A stretch of 64,000 nucleotides of DNA, from assembly GCA_016795385.1 (NCBI GenBank), contig JAEUHI010000077.1:248001-312000 (forward strand), given 5' to 3'. The DNA is from Verrucomicrobiales bacterium (GTDB taxonomy: Bacteria; Verrucomicrobiota; Verrucomicrobiia; Verrucomicrobiales; DEV007). Positions 33,190 through 41,809 of this stretch are shown one piece after another (position 1 is the stretch's first letter; each line of letters begins with the position of its first letter). Made by a program: the position numbers and the translations under genes. Below the pieces are notes generated by a model, which was given only the letters and a program-made list of their open reading frames with translations, was not told the origin of the DNA and searched no databases.

Positions 33190-35724
33190 TTAAAGGCCGG
33201 CGTAGGCGATGCCGTGGCGGGTGGGGCGCTGCAGGACGGTGATGGGTAGCTCGGGCAGGTCGGCGAGCGGCGCGCGACGGGAGTATTTCGATAACTCGGC
33301 TTGGGCGGCGGCCTTGAGATCGGTCCAACGAGAGGTGGGGGAGAACGGGTCGGGGGCGCTACGGAGATGGCGCAACAAGCTCAGCCATTCGACAAAGGCA
33401 CGTTCGACATCACCGGGTCCGAAATCGAGTGGCAGCCCTTTGCCGGTGAGAGTGCCCAGCTTCCCGCTGAGATGCAGGCCGATGACTTCAGCCGCCCCTT
33501 CGCCGTAGTGGGGTGTCAATCCGAGGGCCAGATACCCTTCGTAGTCGACGGGACCATACGCGCGGCGGCAGGCAGCGGCGAGCCGCTCGCTGCCCCCGAG
33601 ATCGATGAGGGATTCGATGCCCGGCAGCGCATCGAGGTCGAAACGGTGCCCGGCGCGCAGGTTTGCGAGGTGCACGACCAATTCCTCCACGGGATAAGAT
33701 TCATCCTCGAGCGCCGCGGCGATGGCGAGCCCTTCGCCACCTTGAAAGAGACTGAAAACCGATCCCCGCGGTGTGGGACGACCTTCCTCGTCGAGCAAGC
33801 CCAGCTTTCTCCAGATGTGGGCCGGGCTGCCCGCCACCGGCTCGAAGGAATCGCCGGAATCGAGATCGGTAAAGTGCGTCTCGGCATCGAGCTCGACCCG
33901 GCGTGCCGGGGGATCGAGCAGGGCCCGGCCGGCCTCATCCCGATAGACCCGTAGTGTCGGCCCCCTCAGCTCGGCGAGGAGTGCGAGATTGTTTCCACGA
34001 TCGACGAGACCCACGATCCGTGACGGTGCCAGGTGCTCGCGGAAGATCTCGGGCAGGAGCTGGGTGGCTTCCTCGATCGTGTAACGCTCGCTTTGCGATC
34101 CCTCTCCCGAAAGATGTCTGGCGGTCTGGGTCAGATGATAACCGCCGTCAGCCGCCAATACCGCCACCGCGATTTCGAGACCGTAACGCCGGGGCCCCCC
34201 GCCTTTTGGATCGAGGCGTGCAAGACGGCTGCCCGGTGGCAAGAGGGACCTCACCCGTTCGGGATCACTCTCGGCCGGCACCCATCGATCACGGAGACGC
34301 ACGTAGGCCTCATCAAAGGGGACGGTCCCCTCACGATCGTTCCGGCGTGCCTCCCAGTCGCCGTCGCCATTGAGGATTTCGTGGCGGAAGGGCTTCAAAT
34401 CAAAGAGTCCCGCCTTTGCAGGACCCGGTTCTCCCTGGGCTCCTCCCGGTCTGAAACCCAGCGGGAGGGTCTGCAGGGAGAAAAGCCGGTCCCGCAGCTC
34501 ACGAGCAGCGCCGAGAGGGCCCTTTCCCTGCCGGGCCGCGAGGTCCATGCGCCGGATGAGGGTGGGCCAGTCGAGTTCGTTGTGGCGACGCAGGTGCACC
34601 GGCCTGGCGTCGGTGAGGCGCGGGCTGTCACGACCGCAGACGATGAAGCCAGTCTCGTCGAGCCCCCGGCGTCCGGCCCGCCCGAACATTTGGAGCAATT
34701 CGTCGGGGCTCACTTCCCGCTCGTAGGGCCCATCCTGATAGCTCGTGCCGGCGACAAAGACGGAACGCACCGAGAAATTGATTCCTGCGGCAAGTCCCAT
34801 CGTCGCGACGATGACGCGCAATTGACCCGCCTTCGCGAGCGGTTCGAGGATGGCGGCCCGCTCCGCATAGGTGAGGCCGCTGTGGTGGTAGGCGACCCGC
34901 TTGCGCAGCAATCTGGCCAATTCGGGTGAGCAAGCTTGCTCAAGACGTTTTTCGCCGAGGCGCACGGGATCATCCTCGGGAAGGACCTCGGCAATTTTCC
35001 GGGCGATTTTTTCCGCGGCACGGCGATGGGGCGCGAAAATGAGGAGCGGCCCCGCTTGGGAAAGCAGCACCCCGAGCGCGAGGCGGTGCCAGAAATTCGT
35101 GTATTTGGGCGGGGCGCTGCGGGGCAAACCTTCCACCGGCACTTCCTCGAGCGGCACGGGACGTTCGTGGGTCTCCACGACCCGTACGGGACGATCGAGG
35201 CGTCGCAGCCACGCCGCCACCTCTCCGGGATTGGCGACGCTGCCGCTCAGGAGGAGCAAACGCGTCGAGGAAGGTGCCAGCGCCACCGCGAGTTCGTAAT
35301 TCAGTCCCCGCTGGCGATCGCCGATCATCTGATACTCGTCGATCACGAGCAATTGAGGTCCCTCGCCCGCGAGGAACCGTTCGCGCTGGGTTTCGAGCGT
35401 CGCGACGAGGACGGGAGCCCCGGGCTCCTCGGTGAGGTCGCCCGTGGCGATACCGACTTTCCAGCCGAGCCGCTTCCACTCCCGCCATTTTTCGTTGGCG
35501 AGTGCCCGCGTCGGCACCGTGTAGACGACCTGACGCCCTTGGGTCGGGAACTTGCGCCCGGTGACGAGGCTCTCAAAAATGAAGGTCTTGCCCGCCCCCG
35601 TGGGAGCCGAGACGATCACATCCTGCCCAGCGGCCAGCGCCGCGATGGCCTCGCGTTGCCAAAGGTCGGGGAGCCGCAACCCATTCCCGAATCCCTCGAA
35701 GGCTCTGTCCAGTCCACCGTGCAT
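33190..35724 (-). CDS. Ski2-like DExH-type helicase, 844 aa
   Basis: This cytosolic helicase has Walker A SAPTGAGKTF (about residues 39-48). Motif II reads VIDEYQM, so DEYQ replaces the usual DExH, which is rare but seen in some bacterial Ski2-like proteins. Other motifs are TVPTRALANEK (Ia), LLSGSVANP (III), VIVATMGLAAGINFSVRS (V) and QMFGRAGRRGLDE (VI). The C-terminal half (about 430-840) is not recognised. It probably acts on RNA or DNA secondary structure; the substrate is unknown. A GGGTCAC tandem repeat lies 54 bp upstream of its start. Confidence 0.9.
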   Translation of the reverse strand: MHGGLDRAFEGFGNGLRLPDLWQREAIAALAAGQDVIVSAPTGAGKTFIFESLVTGRKFPTQGRQVVYTVPTRALANEKWREWKRLGWKVGIATGDLTEEPGAPVLVATLETQRERFLAGEGPQLLVIDEYQMIGDRQRGLNYELAVALAPSSTRLLLLSGSVANPGEVAAWLRRLDRPVRVVETHERPVPLEEVPVEGLPRSAPPKYTNFWHRLALGVLLSQAGPLLIFAPHRRAAEKIARKIAEVLPEDDPVRLGEKRLEQACSPELARLLRKRVAYHHSGLTYAERAAILEPLAKAGQLRVIVATMGLAAGINFSVRSVFVAGTSYQDGPYEREVSPDELLQMFGRAGRRGLDETGFIVCGRDSPRLTDARPVHLRRHNELDWPTLIRRMDLAARQGKGPLGAARELRDRLFSLQTLPLGFRPGGAQGEPGPAKAGLFDLKPFRHEILNGDGDWEARRNDREGTVPFDEAYVRLRDRWVPAESDPERVRSLLPPGSRLARLDPKGGGPRRYGLEIAVAVLAADGGYHLTQTARHLSGEGSQSERYTIEEATQLLPEIFREHLAPSRIVGLVDRGNNLALLAELRGPTLRVYRDEAGRALLDPPARRVELDAETHFTDLDSGDSFEPVAGSPAHIWRKLGLLDEEGRPTPRGSVFSLFQGGEGLAIAAALEDESYPVEELVVHLANLRAGHRFDLDALPGIESLIDLGGSERLAAACRRAYGPVDYEGYLALGLTPHYGEGAAEVIGLHLSGKLGTLTGKGLPLDFGPGDVERAFVEWLSLLRHLRSAPDPFSPTSRWTDLKAAAQAELSKYSRRAPLADLPELPITVLQRPTRHGIAYAGL

Positions 35725-35777
35725 CTCCGGGATAGGTTACGCTGGTCACGATCCGGAGAAGTGCAAGGGGTAGGTTG

Positions 35778-35805
35778 GGGTCACGGGTCACGGGTCACGG
35801 GTCAC
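35778..35805. repeat. GGGTCAC heptanucleotide tandem repeat
   Basis: Four exact copies of GGGTCAC run head to tail. They start 53 bp upstream of the helicase gene and overlap the last codons of the membrane protein upstream. Its unit length equals that of the GGTAAAA array at 17705. Confidence 0.85.
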
Positions 35806-36218
35806 GGACGCGCCGACTCTTCCTGACTCTGAATCACATGCGTCCTCACCAAAAAGATGACGACGAGAAGCAAGAACGAGGCGCTGGCTGTAAAGAGAGA
35901 CTGACTTTCGATACCGATGAGCAGAAAGCCGAGCCAGAAAACTCCGAGCGGCCAGATCATGAGGAGAAGTGTGCCGGCGCTGAAGAGCCCCTTTGCTGGA
36001 TTCCAGAAGTAATAACGAATCACTGGAAGACCACCGTCTCTAAGCTTTGAAAGGAGGTAAAGCGATACCGGCCAATTCACGAAGAGGTAACTAAAGAGCG
36101 GAATCCCGAGGCTATCCGCCTCCGCCGAGTAGGCATCGTTTACGCTGGTCTCCCACAACATGGCGAGGACCAACAGCGGCGAAAGCCCGATCGGGATGGT
36201 CAGGAGGGCCTTGCTCAT
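35802..36218 (-). CDS. Small multi-pass membrane protein, unknown function
   Basis: This 138-aa protein has four hydrophobic segments (ALLTIPIGLSPLLVLAML; LFSYLFVNWPVSLYLL; GTLLLMIWPLGVFWLGFLLI; SASFLLLVVIFLVRT). No family was recognised. I use the ATG at 36218; a GTG at 36233 is also in frame. Its final codons overlap the GGGTCAC tandem repeat, so a change in repeat number would alter its C-terminus. It lies 44 bp downstream of the Prc protease gene. Confidence 0.65.
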   Translation of the reverse strand: MSKALLTIPIGLSPLLVLAMLWETSVNDAYSAEADSLGIPLFSYLFVNWPVSLYLLSKLRDGGLPVIRYYFWNPAKGLFSAGTLLLMIWPLGVFWLGFLLIGIESQSLFTASASFLLLVVIFLVRTHVIQSQEESARP

Positions 36219-36262
36219 CAAGGAGGCACCCACCTGAATTCAAAGTTTCGTTTCAGATCGCC

Positions 36263-38614
36263 TCAGTTCGGCGTCGCGGTCTTGGCCTCGATCGGCACGG
36301 TCTTCTCGCGGGGCTCGGGCTTGGCTTCGGAGATGTTCACGGGCTTGCCCGTTTTGCCGATGGCAATGAGATCCTGGAGGATGCGGATGGTCTCACGCTC
36401 GTAGGGATCAAATTTGTGGGGATACTCGAGAAGTTTGTCGTCGGGATCCTCTTCCTCATCCGCACCGCCGCGGGACATCCCGCTGAGCTGCTCTTCGGAA
36501 AGTTCATCGCGGAGGACGAGCTTTTCCTCGAGGACGTTGTCCTGGGTGAGTTTGTAGATCGTGAAAAGACCCTTCTCGGCTTCGCGGACCGAGGCGAAGT
36601 AATCGATCTGGGCCTTCTTGCGCTGCTCGCGCTCGACTTCCGACTTGGCCGTCTCTTCATTCCGTTTGGCCAGATTCAGGGAGATCGTGTTCTTGGCGAT
36701 GCGATCTTTCTCTTCGTTGATGTCCTTGAGGATGTATTCAAAATCCCGACCGGAGGCGACGCGGGCCTCGGAGGCCTTCTGCAGGGTCTCGTAATCGATG
36801 GGCTTCTCGAAGAAAGGCAGGTAGCGGCTCGGCTCGATGGGATCGACGACAAGGGCGTTGGGTAGGGCACCCTCGCCGATTTCGGCGATGTCGAGCATGG
36901 AGGGAAGTTTCACTTCCGGCACCACGCCGTGACGCTGGGTGGAGTGACCGTCGATGCGGTAGAAAGTCTGGATGGTCAGCTTGAGCGCTCCGTCCTGTTC
37001 GGGCTCGCGCGCGAAAGGCAGGGAGAGCTTGCGTCCGAGGACGGGGCGAAGCTGCTGCACGGTGCCTTTGCCGAAGGTCGATTCGTCGCCGACGATGACG
37101 GCGCGTCCATAATCCTGGAGGGCGGCGGCAAAAATCTCCGAGGCGGAGGCGCTTGCCTTGTTGACGAGCACGATGAGGGGGCCGCCGTAGACGGCTTCGC
37201 CGTTGCGCGAAGAACGTTGGTCCCGCTGTCCGCGCCAGTCGACGGATTGGACGACGGGTCCCTTGCGGATGAAAAGACCGGTCATGTTGATCGCTTCCTC
37301 GAGCGATCCGCCGCCATTGTCACGGAGATCGATGACGAGGCCGTTGATGCCCTCGATGGCGAGGCGGGTGAGGAGGCGGCGCACGTCGGTGGTGGTGCTG
37401 GTCTGGCCGCCGTCCATGTCGGCGTAGAAAGAGGGCAGGGTGATCCAGCCCAGCTTCTGCTCGGCGCCGGCGGGGTCCTTCGTGATGATGAGATCGGCGG
37501 TGGCGAGACTGTCCTTCAGATCGATCTTGTCGCGCATGATGTCGACGAGCTTGATTTCGCCGTCCTTGCCTTTGGGGATCACTTTGAGACGCACGATCGT
37601 ACCGATTTCGCCGCGGATGAGGTCGACGATGTCGGAGAGCTTCATTTCGACCACGTCCACGAATTCTCCGTCGGCACCCTGGGCGACGCCGATGACGCGG
37701 TCGCTCACTTCGAGCTTGCCGGCTTTGAAGGCAGGGCCGCCGACGACGAGGCCTTCGATCGTGGCACCACCTTCGTCCTCGTTCTTCTGCAGCATCGCCC
37801 CGATCCCGGTCAGGGATTTGTTCATCCCGATGCGGAAGTTGTCGTATTGCTGCTGGGAGAAATACTCGGAGTGCGGATCGTAGGCAGCCGAGATCGACTT
37901 GATGAAGAGCGCGGCGACATCCTCGGTGGTGTTCTCCTTGATGCGTTTGAGGATCCGGTCGTAGCGGTCGGAGACCTTCTCGTAGATGGACTTCTTCGAT
38001 TCGGCGTCTTCCTTCTTGGGCTTGGGTTCTTCGCCCGCGGCCTTGGCTTTCTCGGCTTCCTTGGCTTTCTCTTTTTCGACGGCTTCGGCGATGAGTTTTT
38101 CGCGGAGCAGATCGCCCTCGATCAGGTTCTTCCAGAGCTGGTCGTGCTCTTCCCCCGCTTTCGCCCAAGCGGAATCCTTGCGGGAAATCTCGACGGTGCG
38201 GTCGGAGTCGTAGGTGAAGGTGTTCGGCACGGCGAGCTTCTTCGCCATCTCGACGCGGTCGCGGACGCGCTCTTCATAGACCGCGAAGATCTCGAAGGCG
38301 GCGGGGATGCCTCCGGCGCGCACCTGATCATCGATCTGGGTGCGGTATTTCGAGTAGAATCCGTCGACGTCCTCCTTCGTGAAATAGATGCGGCTGTAGT
38401 CCAACGCCTCGAAGTAGGCGTCGAGGCTGCGTTCGGACATCTTGTCGTTGAACGGCTCGCGCAGGAAGTGCTCCTCCTCCAGCATGTTGACGACGCGGAG
38501 GGCGAGGTCGCCGTATTGGGTCTCCTCCTGGGCGTTGGCTCGGGGGGCTGACGTGGCGGCGAGCCATGCCACCAGGGTCGTGAGAAGAGACGGAAGGAAT
38601 TTCGCGGGGACCAT
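36263..38614 (-). CDS. prc: Carboxy-terminal processing (tail-specific) protease
   Basis: This 783-aa exported protease has a signal peptide (about 1-28). A long N-terminal helical domain (about 30-250) matches Prc/Tsp, followed by a PDZ domain (about 250-340, GIGAMLQKNEDEGGATIEGLVVGGPAFKAG) and the S41 catalytic domain. The Ser-Lys dyad is present: Ser in NKASASASEIFA and Lys in DESTFGKGTVQQ. The acidic and Glu/Lys-rich insert near 185-210 (EKEKAKEAEKAKAAGEEPK) is a linker. It cleaves envelope proteins at their C-termini. It begins a unit with the small membrane protein downstream. Confidence 0.95.
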   Translation of the reverse strand: MVPAKFLPSLLTTLVAWLAATSAPRANAQEETQYGDLALRVVNMLEEEHFLREPFNDKMSERSLDAYFEALDYSRIYFTKEDVDGFYSKYRTQIDDQVRAGGIPAAFEIFAVYEERVRDRVEMAKKLAVPNTFTYDSDRTVEISRKDSAWAKAGEEHDQLWKNLIEGDLLREKLIAEAVEKEKAKEAEKAKAAGEEPKPKKEDAESKKSIYEKVSDRYDRILKRIKENTTEDVAALFIKSISAAYDPHSEYFSQQQYDNFRIGMNKSLTGIGAMLQKNEDEGGATIEGLVVGGPAFKAGKLEVSDRVIGVAQGADGEFVDVVEMKLSDIVDLIRGEIGTIVRLKVIPKGKDGEIKLVDIMRDKIDLKDSLATADLIITKDPAGAEQKLGWITLPSFYADMDGGQTSTTTDVRRLLTRLAIEGINGLVIDLRDNGGGSLEEAINMTGLFIRKGPVVQSVDWRGQRDQRSSRNGEAVYGGPLIVLVNKASASASEIFAAALQDYGRAVIVGDESTFGKGTVQQLRPVLGRKLSLPFAREPEQDGALKLTIQTFYRIDGHSTQRHGVVPEVKLPSMLDIAEIGEGALPNALVVDPIEPSRYLPFFEKPIDYETLQKASEARVASGRDFEYILKDINEEKDRIAKNTISLNLAKRNEETAKSEVEREQRKKAQIDYFASVREAEKGLFTIYKLTQDNVLEEKLVLRDELSEEQLSGMSRGGADEEEDPDDKLLEYPHKFDPYERETIRILQDLIAIGKTGKPVNISEAKPEPREKTVPIEAKTATPN

Positions 38615-38736
38615 GAGGCGGATGTGTCTGAAGGTGTCGTGTCCGGTTGCTATCCCGGTCTGACGACGGGACAGGGTGGGAAATTACACTGAAACGGATT
38701 CGTGGAAAAGCCTTTTGTCAGGCGATCGGGGGGCGT

Positions 38737-38761
38737 GCCCGCGTCTCCGCGAAGCGCGGGC
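38737..38761. terminator. Hairpin between rnr and prc
   Basis: GCCCGCG and CGCGGGC form a 7-bp stem with an 11-nt loop, 32 bp past the rnr stop. No T-run follows on the minus strand, so it is at best a weak terminator. Confidence 0.4.
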
Positions 38762-38792
38762 CGTGCCAAATGGTGGTCGGCGAAATGCCCGA

Positions 38793-41105
38793 TCAAGCGG
38801 CTTTCGCCTTGCCGCCACGGCGACGCGGGCGGCGTCGTTGACGGCTCGGGCTGCTCTCGGCGACGGTGGAGGACGGACTGGCGGCCGGATGTGCCGGATG
38901 TGCCGGGCGGGAGGATCGGGGCACGCGATCGCCGCCGCGATGACGGGAGTGACCGCGGGAGGCGGCGGAGGATGCTCCTTTGACCGTCCCGGCGAGGCGG
39001 AAGTCGATCATCTTGCGGGCGGTGTCGACCTTGGCGATCTCGACCTCGACGGTGTCGCCGAGGCGGATGAAGCGGCGTCCCCGGCGTCCCACGATCTGTT
39101 TGGCGGCGGGATCGTGGCGGTAGTGGTCGTCCTCGAGCAGGGAAAGCGGCACCATCGCGCTCATGCCGAGGGCGGCGATGTCGATGGAAAAGCCGAAATC
39201 GCGCAGGCAGGTGACCTGGGCCTCGTAGCGGTGCGGTTTTCCCGACTGGATCTGGTCGAGGAGGTAGGCGTGGAGTTTCACATCCTTGCTGTCGCGTTCG
39301 GCGTCGGCGGAATTCCGCTCGGTCGAGGAAAGGTGGTCGGCGACTTCGTGCAGCGGATCGCCGGAGACGTGTTTCGCATGGGCAAAGAGGCTGCGGTGCA
39401 CGACCAGATCGGCGTAGCGGCGGATCGGCGAGGTGAAATGGGTGTATTTCTTTTTCGCCAGTCCGTAATGGCCGACGGGATCGGCGGTATAGCGGGCGCG
39501 TTGGAGCGAGCGCAGGAATCCGATTTTCAAAGCCGCGCCGATCGCGAGATCGCCGAGACGGGCGAGGAGCCGCTTCACTTCCTCGGGCTTGGTGAGGTTC
39601 CCGCAGGGAATGGAGTGGCCGAGCACTTCCTGGCGATAGCTCTTGAGACGATCGGGATCCGGGGCCTCGTGGGTGCGGTAGATCGCGGGCCGCTTCAGCT
39701 TCATGAGGCGGCCGGCGACAGCCTCGTTCGCGAGGAGCATGAACTCTTCGATGAGCTGGTGGGAGATGTCGTTGTCGTGTCGCTCGATGTGCGAGACCTT
39801 GCCCCCGGCGTCGAGGCGGATTTTCGTCTCGGGGAAGTCGAGATCGAGCGAACCATCGGCGAAGCGGCGTTTCCGGATGGACTGGGCGAGGGCGCTGGCC
39901 TCGTGGAGCATCGTCGTGGTCGCGTCACCGGGCTGGCCTTCGAGCACGGCGAGGGCCTCGGCGTAGGTGAAGCGCTTCTTCGAATGGATCACGGCGGGGT
40001 AGAAATCGGTCGAGAGGACGCGTCCGTCGGAGGAGATGAGAAACTCGACACACTTGGTGAGCCGGTCGACGTGGGGCTTCAGCGAGCAGAGTTCGTTGCT
40101 CAGCTCCTCGGGCAACATCGGGATGACCCGGTCGACGAGGTAGGAGGAATTGCCGCGGCGTCTCGCTTCGATGTCGAGGGCCGAACCCGGCCGCACGTAA
40201 TGGGAAACGTCGGCGATATGGACCCAGAGCTTCCAGCGATTGGCGCCGGCGCGCTCAAGACAGATGGCGTCGTCGAAATCGCGGGCGTCGTCGGGATCGA
40301 TCGTGACGACGAGTTGCCCGCGGCAGTCGCGGCGTCCGGCGAGGTCGGCGGCTTGGACGTGGCGGCCGAATCGACGCGCCTCTTTCACGACCGCCGGGGG
40401 AAATTCGCCCTTCAGATCATACTGGCGGAGCACGCCAAGCATGTCGATGCCCTCGGCCGAGGGAGCGCCAAGGACTTCCACGATGCGGCCTTCGGGGGCG
40501 ACGTGACGGGAATCCCAGCGCGTCAGCTCGACGACTACCTTGTCGCCCGACTTGGGCGGAGTCGGGGCGTTTTTCCCGGGCAGGATCGTGATTCCACGGG
40601 GGAAACGCGGATCATCCGGCTGGACTTCGACGCCTTTTCCGGACCGGCGGCAGGTGCCGACAAAACGCGAGCGGCGGCGTTCGATGATGGAGACGACGGA
40701 ACCCGAGAGCGTCGCGGCCTCAGGCGCGGAGCGCTGCCAGAAGCGCTTTTTCGGCAATTCATCGATGAGGACGAGGACGCGGTCATCGGGCAGGGCCGTG
40801 CCGGTTTCCCGGGCCGCGATCGCGATCTCGGGAAGGGCGGGATCCTCGGGAGTCAGAAAGCCGCGCCCGGATTTGGTGAGCTGGAGACGCCCCGCGACGA
40901 GGAGGGAGGAATCGGCCGGCAGGTAGCGGCCGCCCTTGATGCGGAGGACGATGCCGTCGCGTTCGAGATTGCGGAGACTGCGCTGGAGCAGGGGTTGATC
41001 CTGGGAATTGAGAGCGAGATCCTCGTGGATCTCCTTGAGCGTGGCGGGCGTGTAGTTTTTGTGCCCGAGGTGTTTCAGAAGGTGTTTCAGAAGGTGTTTT
41101 TCCAT
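38793..41105 (-). CDS. rnr: Ribonuclease R
   Basis: This 770-aa 3'-5' exoribonuclease degrades structured RNA. It has the N-terminal HTH-like region, two cold-shock domains (about 75-230), and the RNB catalytic domain with TIDPDDARDFDDAICLE, where the conserved Asp residues bind Mg2+. The S1 domain is near the end (about 610-690). The C-terminal tail (about 700-770) is Arg/Pro/Ala-rich, ending RRRPRRRGGKAKAA, and probably binds RNA. The start MEKHLLKHLLKHLGHKNY contains a 12-nt tandem repeat. Start at 41105 follows family consensus. Confidence 0.96.
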   Translation of the reverse strand: MEKHLLKHLLKHLGHKNYTPATLKEIHEDLALNSQDQPLLQRSLRNLERDGIVLRIKGGRYLPADSSLLVAGRLQLTKSGRGFLTPEDPALPEIAIAARETGTALPDDRVLVLIDELPKKRFWQRSAPEAATLSGSVVSIIERRRSRFVGTCRRSGKGVEVQPDDPRFPRGITILPGKNAPTPPKSGDKVVVELTRWDSRHVAPEGRIVEVLGAPSAEGIDMLGVLRQYDLKGEFPPAVVKEARRFGRHVQAADLAGRRDCRGQLVVTIDPDDARDFDDAICLERAGANRWKLWVHIADVSHYVRPGSALDIEARRRGNSSYLVDRVIPMLPEELSNELCSLKPHVDRLTKCVEFLISSDGRVLSTDFYPAVIHSKKRFTYAEALAVLEGQPGDATTTMLHEASALAQSIRKRRFADGSLDLDFPETKIRLDAGGKVSHIERHDNDISHQLIEEFMLLANEAVAGRLMKLKRPAIYRTHEAPDPDRLKSYRQEVLGHSIPCGNLTKPEEVKRLLARLGDLAIGAALKIGFLRSLQRARYTADPVGHYGLAKKKYTHFTSPIRRYADLVVHRSLFAHAKHVSGDPLHEVADHLSSTERNSADAERDSKDVKLHAYLLDQIQSGKPHRYEAQVTCLRDFGFSIDIAALGMSAMVPLSLLEDDHYRHDPAAKQIVGRRGRRFIRLGDTVEVEIAKVDTARKMIDFRLAGTVKGASSAASRGHSRHRGGDRVPRSSRPAHPAHPAASPSSTVAESSPSRQRRRPRRRGGKAKAA

Positions 41106-41453
41106 GGGTTGGAAAGGGATGGGTGTGGGTGTGGCGGCGTCCGTACCTGGTCCGTGAAAGCAGGTTTTGCTTCGGACAGGTTGCGCCGGTCGCGCGGCAT
41201 CCGGGCCCGAGAAGCTCCCGCGGAAAGCGCGGGATCGCGAATTTGGCCAAAATGACGTCCCTCGGGAAGGACCGGTCGCGAATAAGAGAGAGGGCCTGAA
41301 AGCCCGATCGCCGGAGCGGCCAGAGGCGGGGAATGATTCGTGAAAAGAGACCCGGCCCTGTTCCCCTTCCATCGGGGAGTGACGAGGCAAAACTACGTCG
41401 CGAAAGTGCCCGCTGGCAAACGAAAGTTTTCCAGAGGCACATCCGAGGGGCGA
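41106..41453. other. Intergenic region upstream of rnr
   Basis: About 350 bp with no protein-coding evidence. It must contain the rnr promoter. A weak minus-strand candidate is TTTGCC spaced 17 bp from CGTAGT at about 41390-41430. No RNA gene or repeat was recognised. Confidence 0.4.
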
Positions 41454-41645
41454 TCAGGCACGGCCTTCACGCAACATGCGGCGCACTGCGATCTCGCAGC
41501 CGAGCGGGTGTTCGCGCAGGTAGGCGAGCCCTCCGCGGATCGCGGCGATCCAAGCGGGAGCGGTCGAAGAAGGCTTCGGAAGCGCGCCCGACGAGCGAGT
41601 CCGGGTCGTTTTGAGAGAAGGGTGGGGGAGTGATCGAGTGTTCAT
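41454..41645 (-). CDS. Possible small protein (63 aa)
   Basis: A 63-codon frame starting with ATG at 41645 encodes a Ser/Thr-rich N-terminus and a more regular C-terminus (APAWIAAIRGGLAYLREH, then EIAVRRMLREGRA). The last 35 residues look helical. It is divergent from the MocR gene across a region of nested palindromes, which is the arrangement expected for a regulator's target. Homology is not recognised, and it could be non-coding. Confidence 0.35.
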   Translation of the reverse strand: MNTRSLPHPSLKTTRTRSSGALPKPSSTAPAWIAAIRGGLAYLREHPLGCEIAVRRMLREGRA

Positions 41646-41677
41646 GACACGAACAATGTTCCTTCGTCGCCGGAGAA

Positions 41678-41770
41678 AAACAGATACAGAAACTTTCGTT
41701 GTAATGCAGTACAGTGGAAATCAGCGAAACTGTACTGGTCTCGCACGACCCCATCTGTATCTGGCTGTTT
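41678..41770. promoter_or_regulatory. Nested inverted repeats, probable MocR operator
   Basis: Inner arms CAGTACAGT (41707-41715) and ACTGTACTG (41729-41737) are perfect 9-bp inverted repeats 13 bp apart. Outer arms AAACAGATACAGA (41678-41690) and TCTGTATCTGGCTGTTT (41754-41770) match with two extra bases. The structure sits in the gap between the small minus-strand frame and the MocR start. Such paired sites fit a dimeric GntR/MocR regulator that controls both directions. Confidence 0.65.
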
Positions 41771-41809
41771 TCGTGAGCGGCAGCGATGATATTTCGTCTC
41801 CTCTCAGTC

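Noticed and set aside
36929..38551. Long plus-strand frame opposite prc
   Set aside because: The Prc protease frame with its Ser-Lys dyad is unambiguous; the opposite frame has no recognisable domain.
38676..41255. Long plus-strand frame opposite rnr
   Set aside because: RNase R motifs are intact on the minus strand; the antisense frame reflects high GC codon periodicity.
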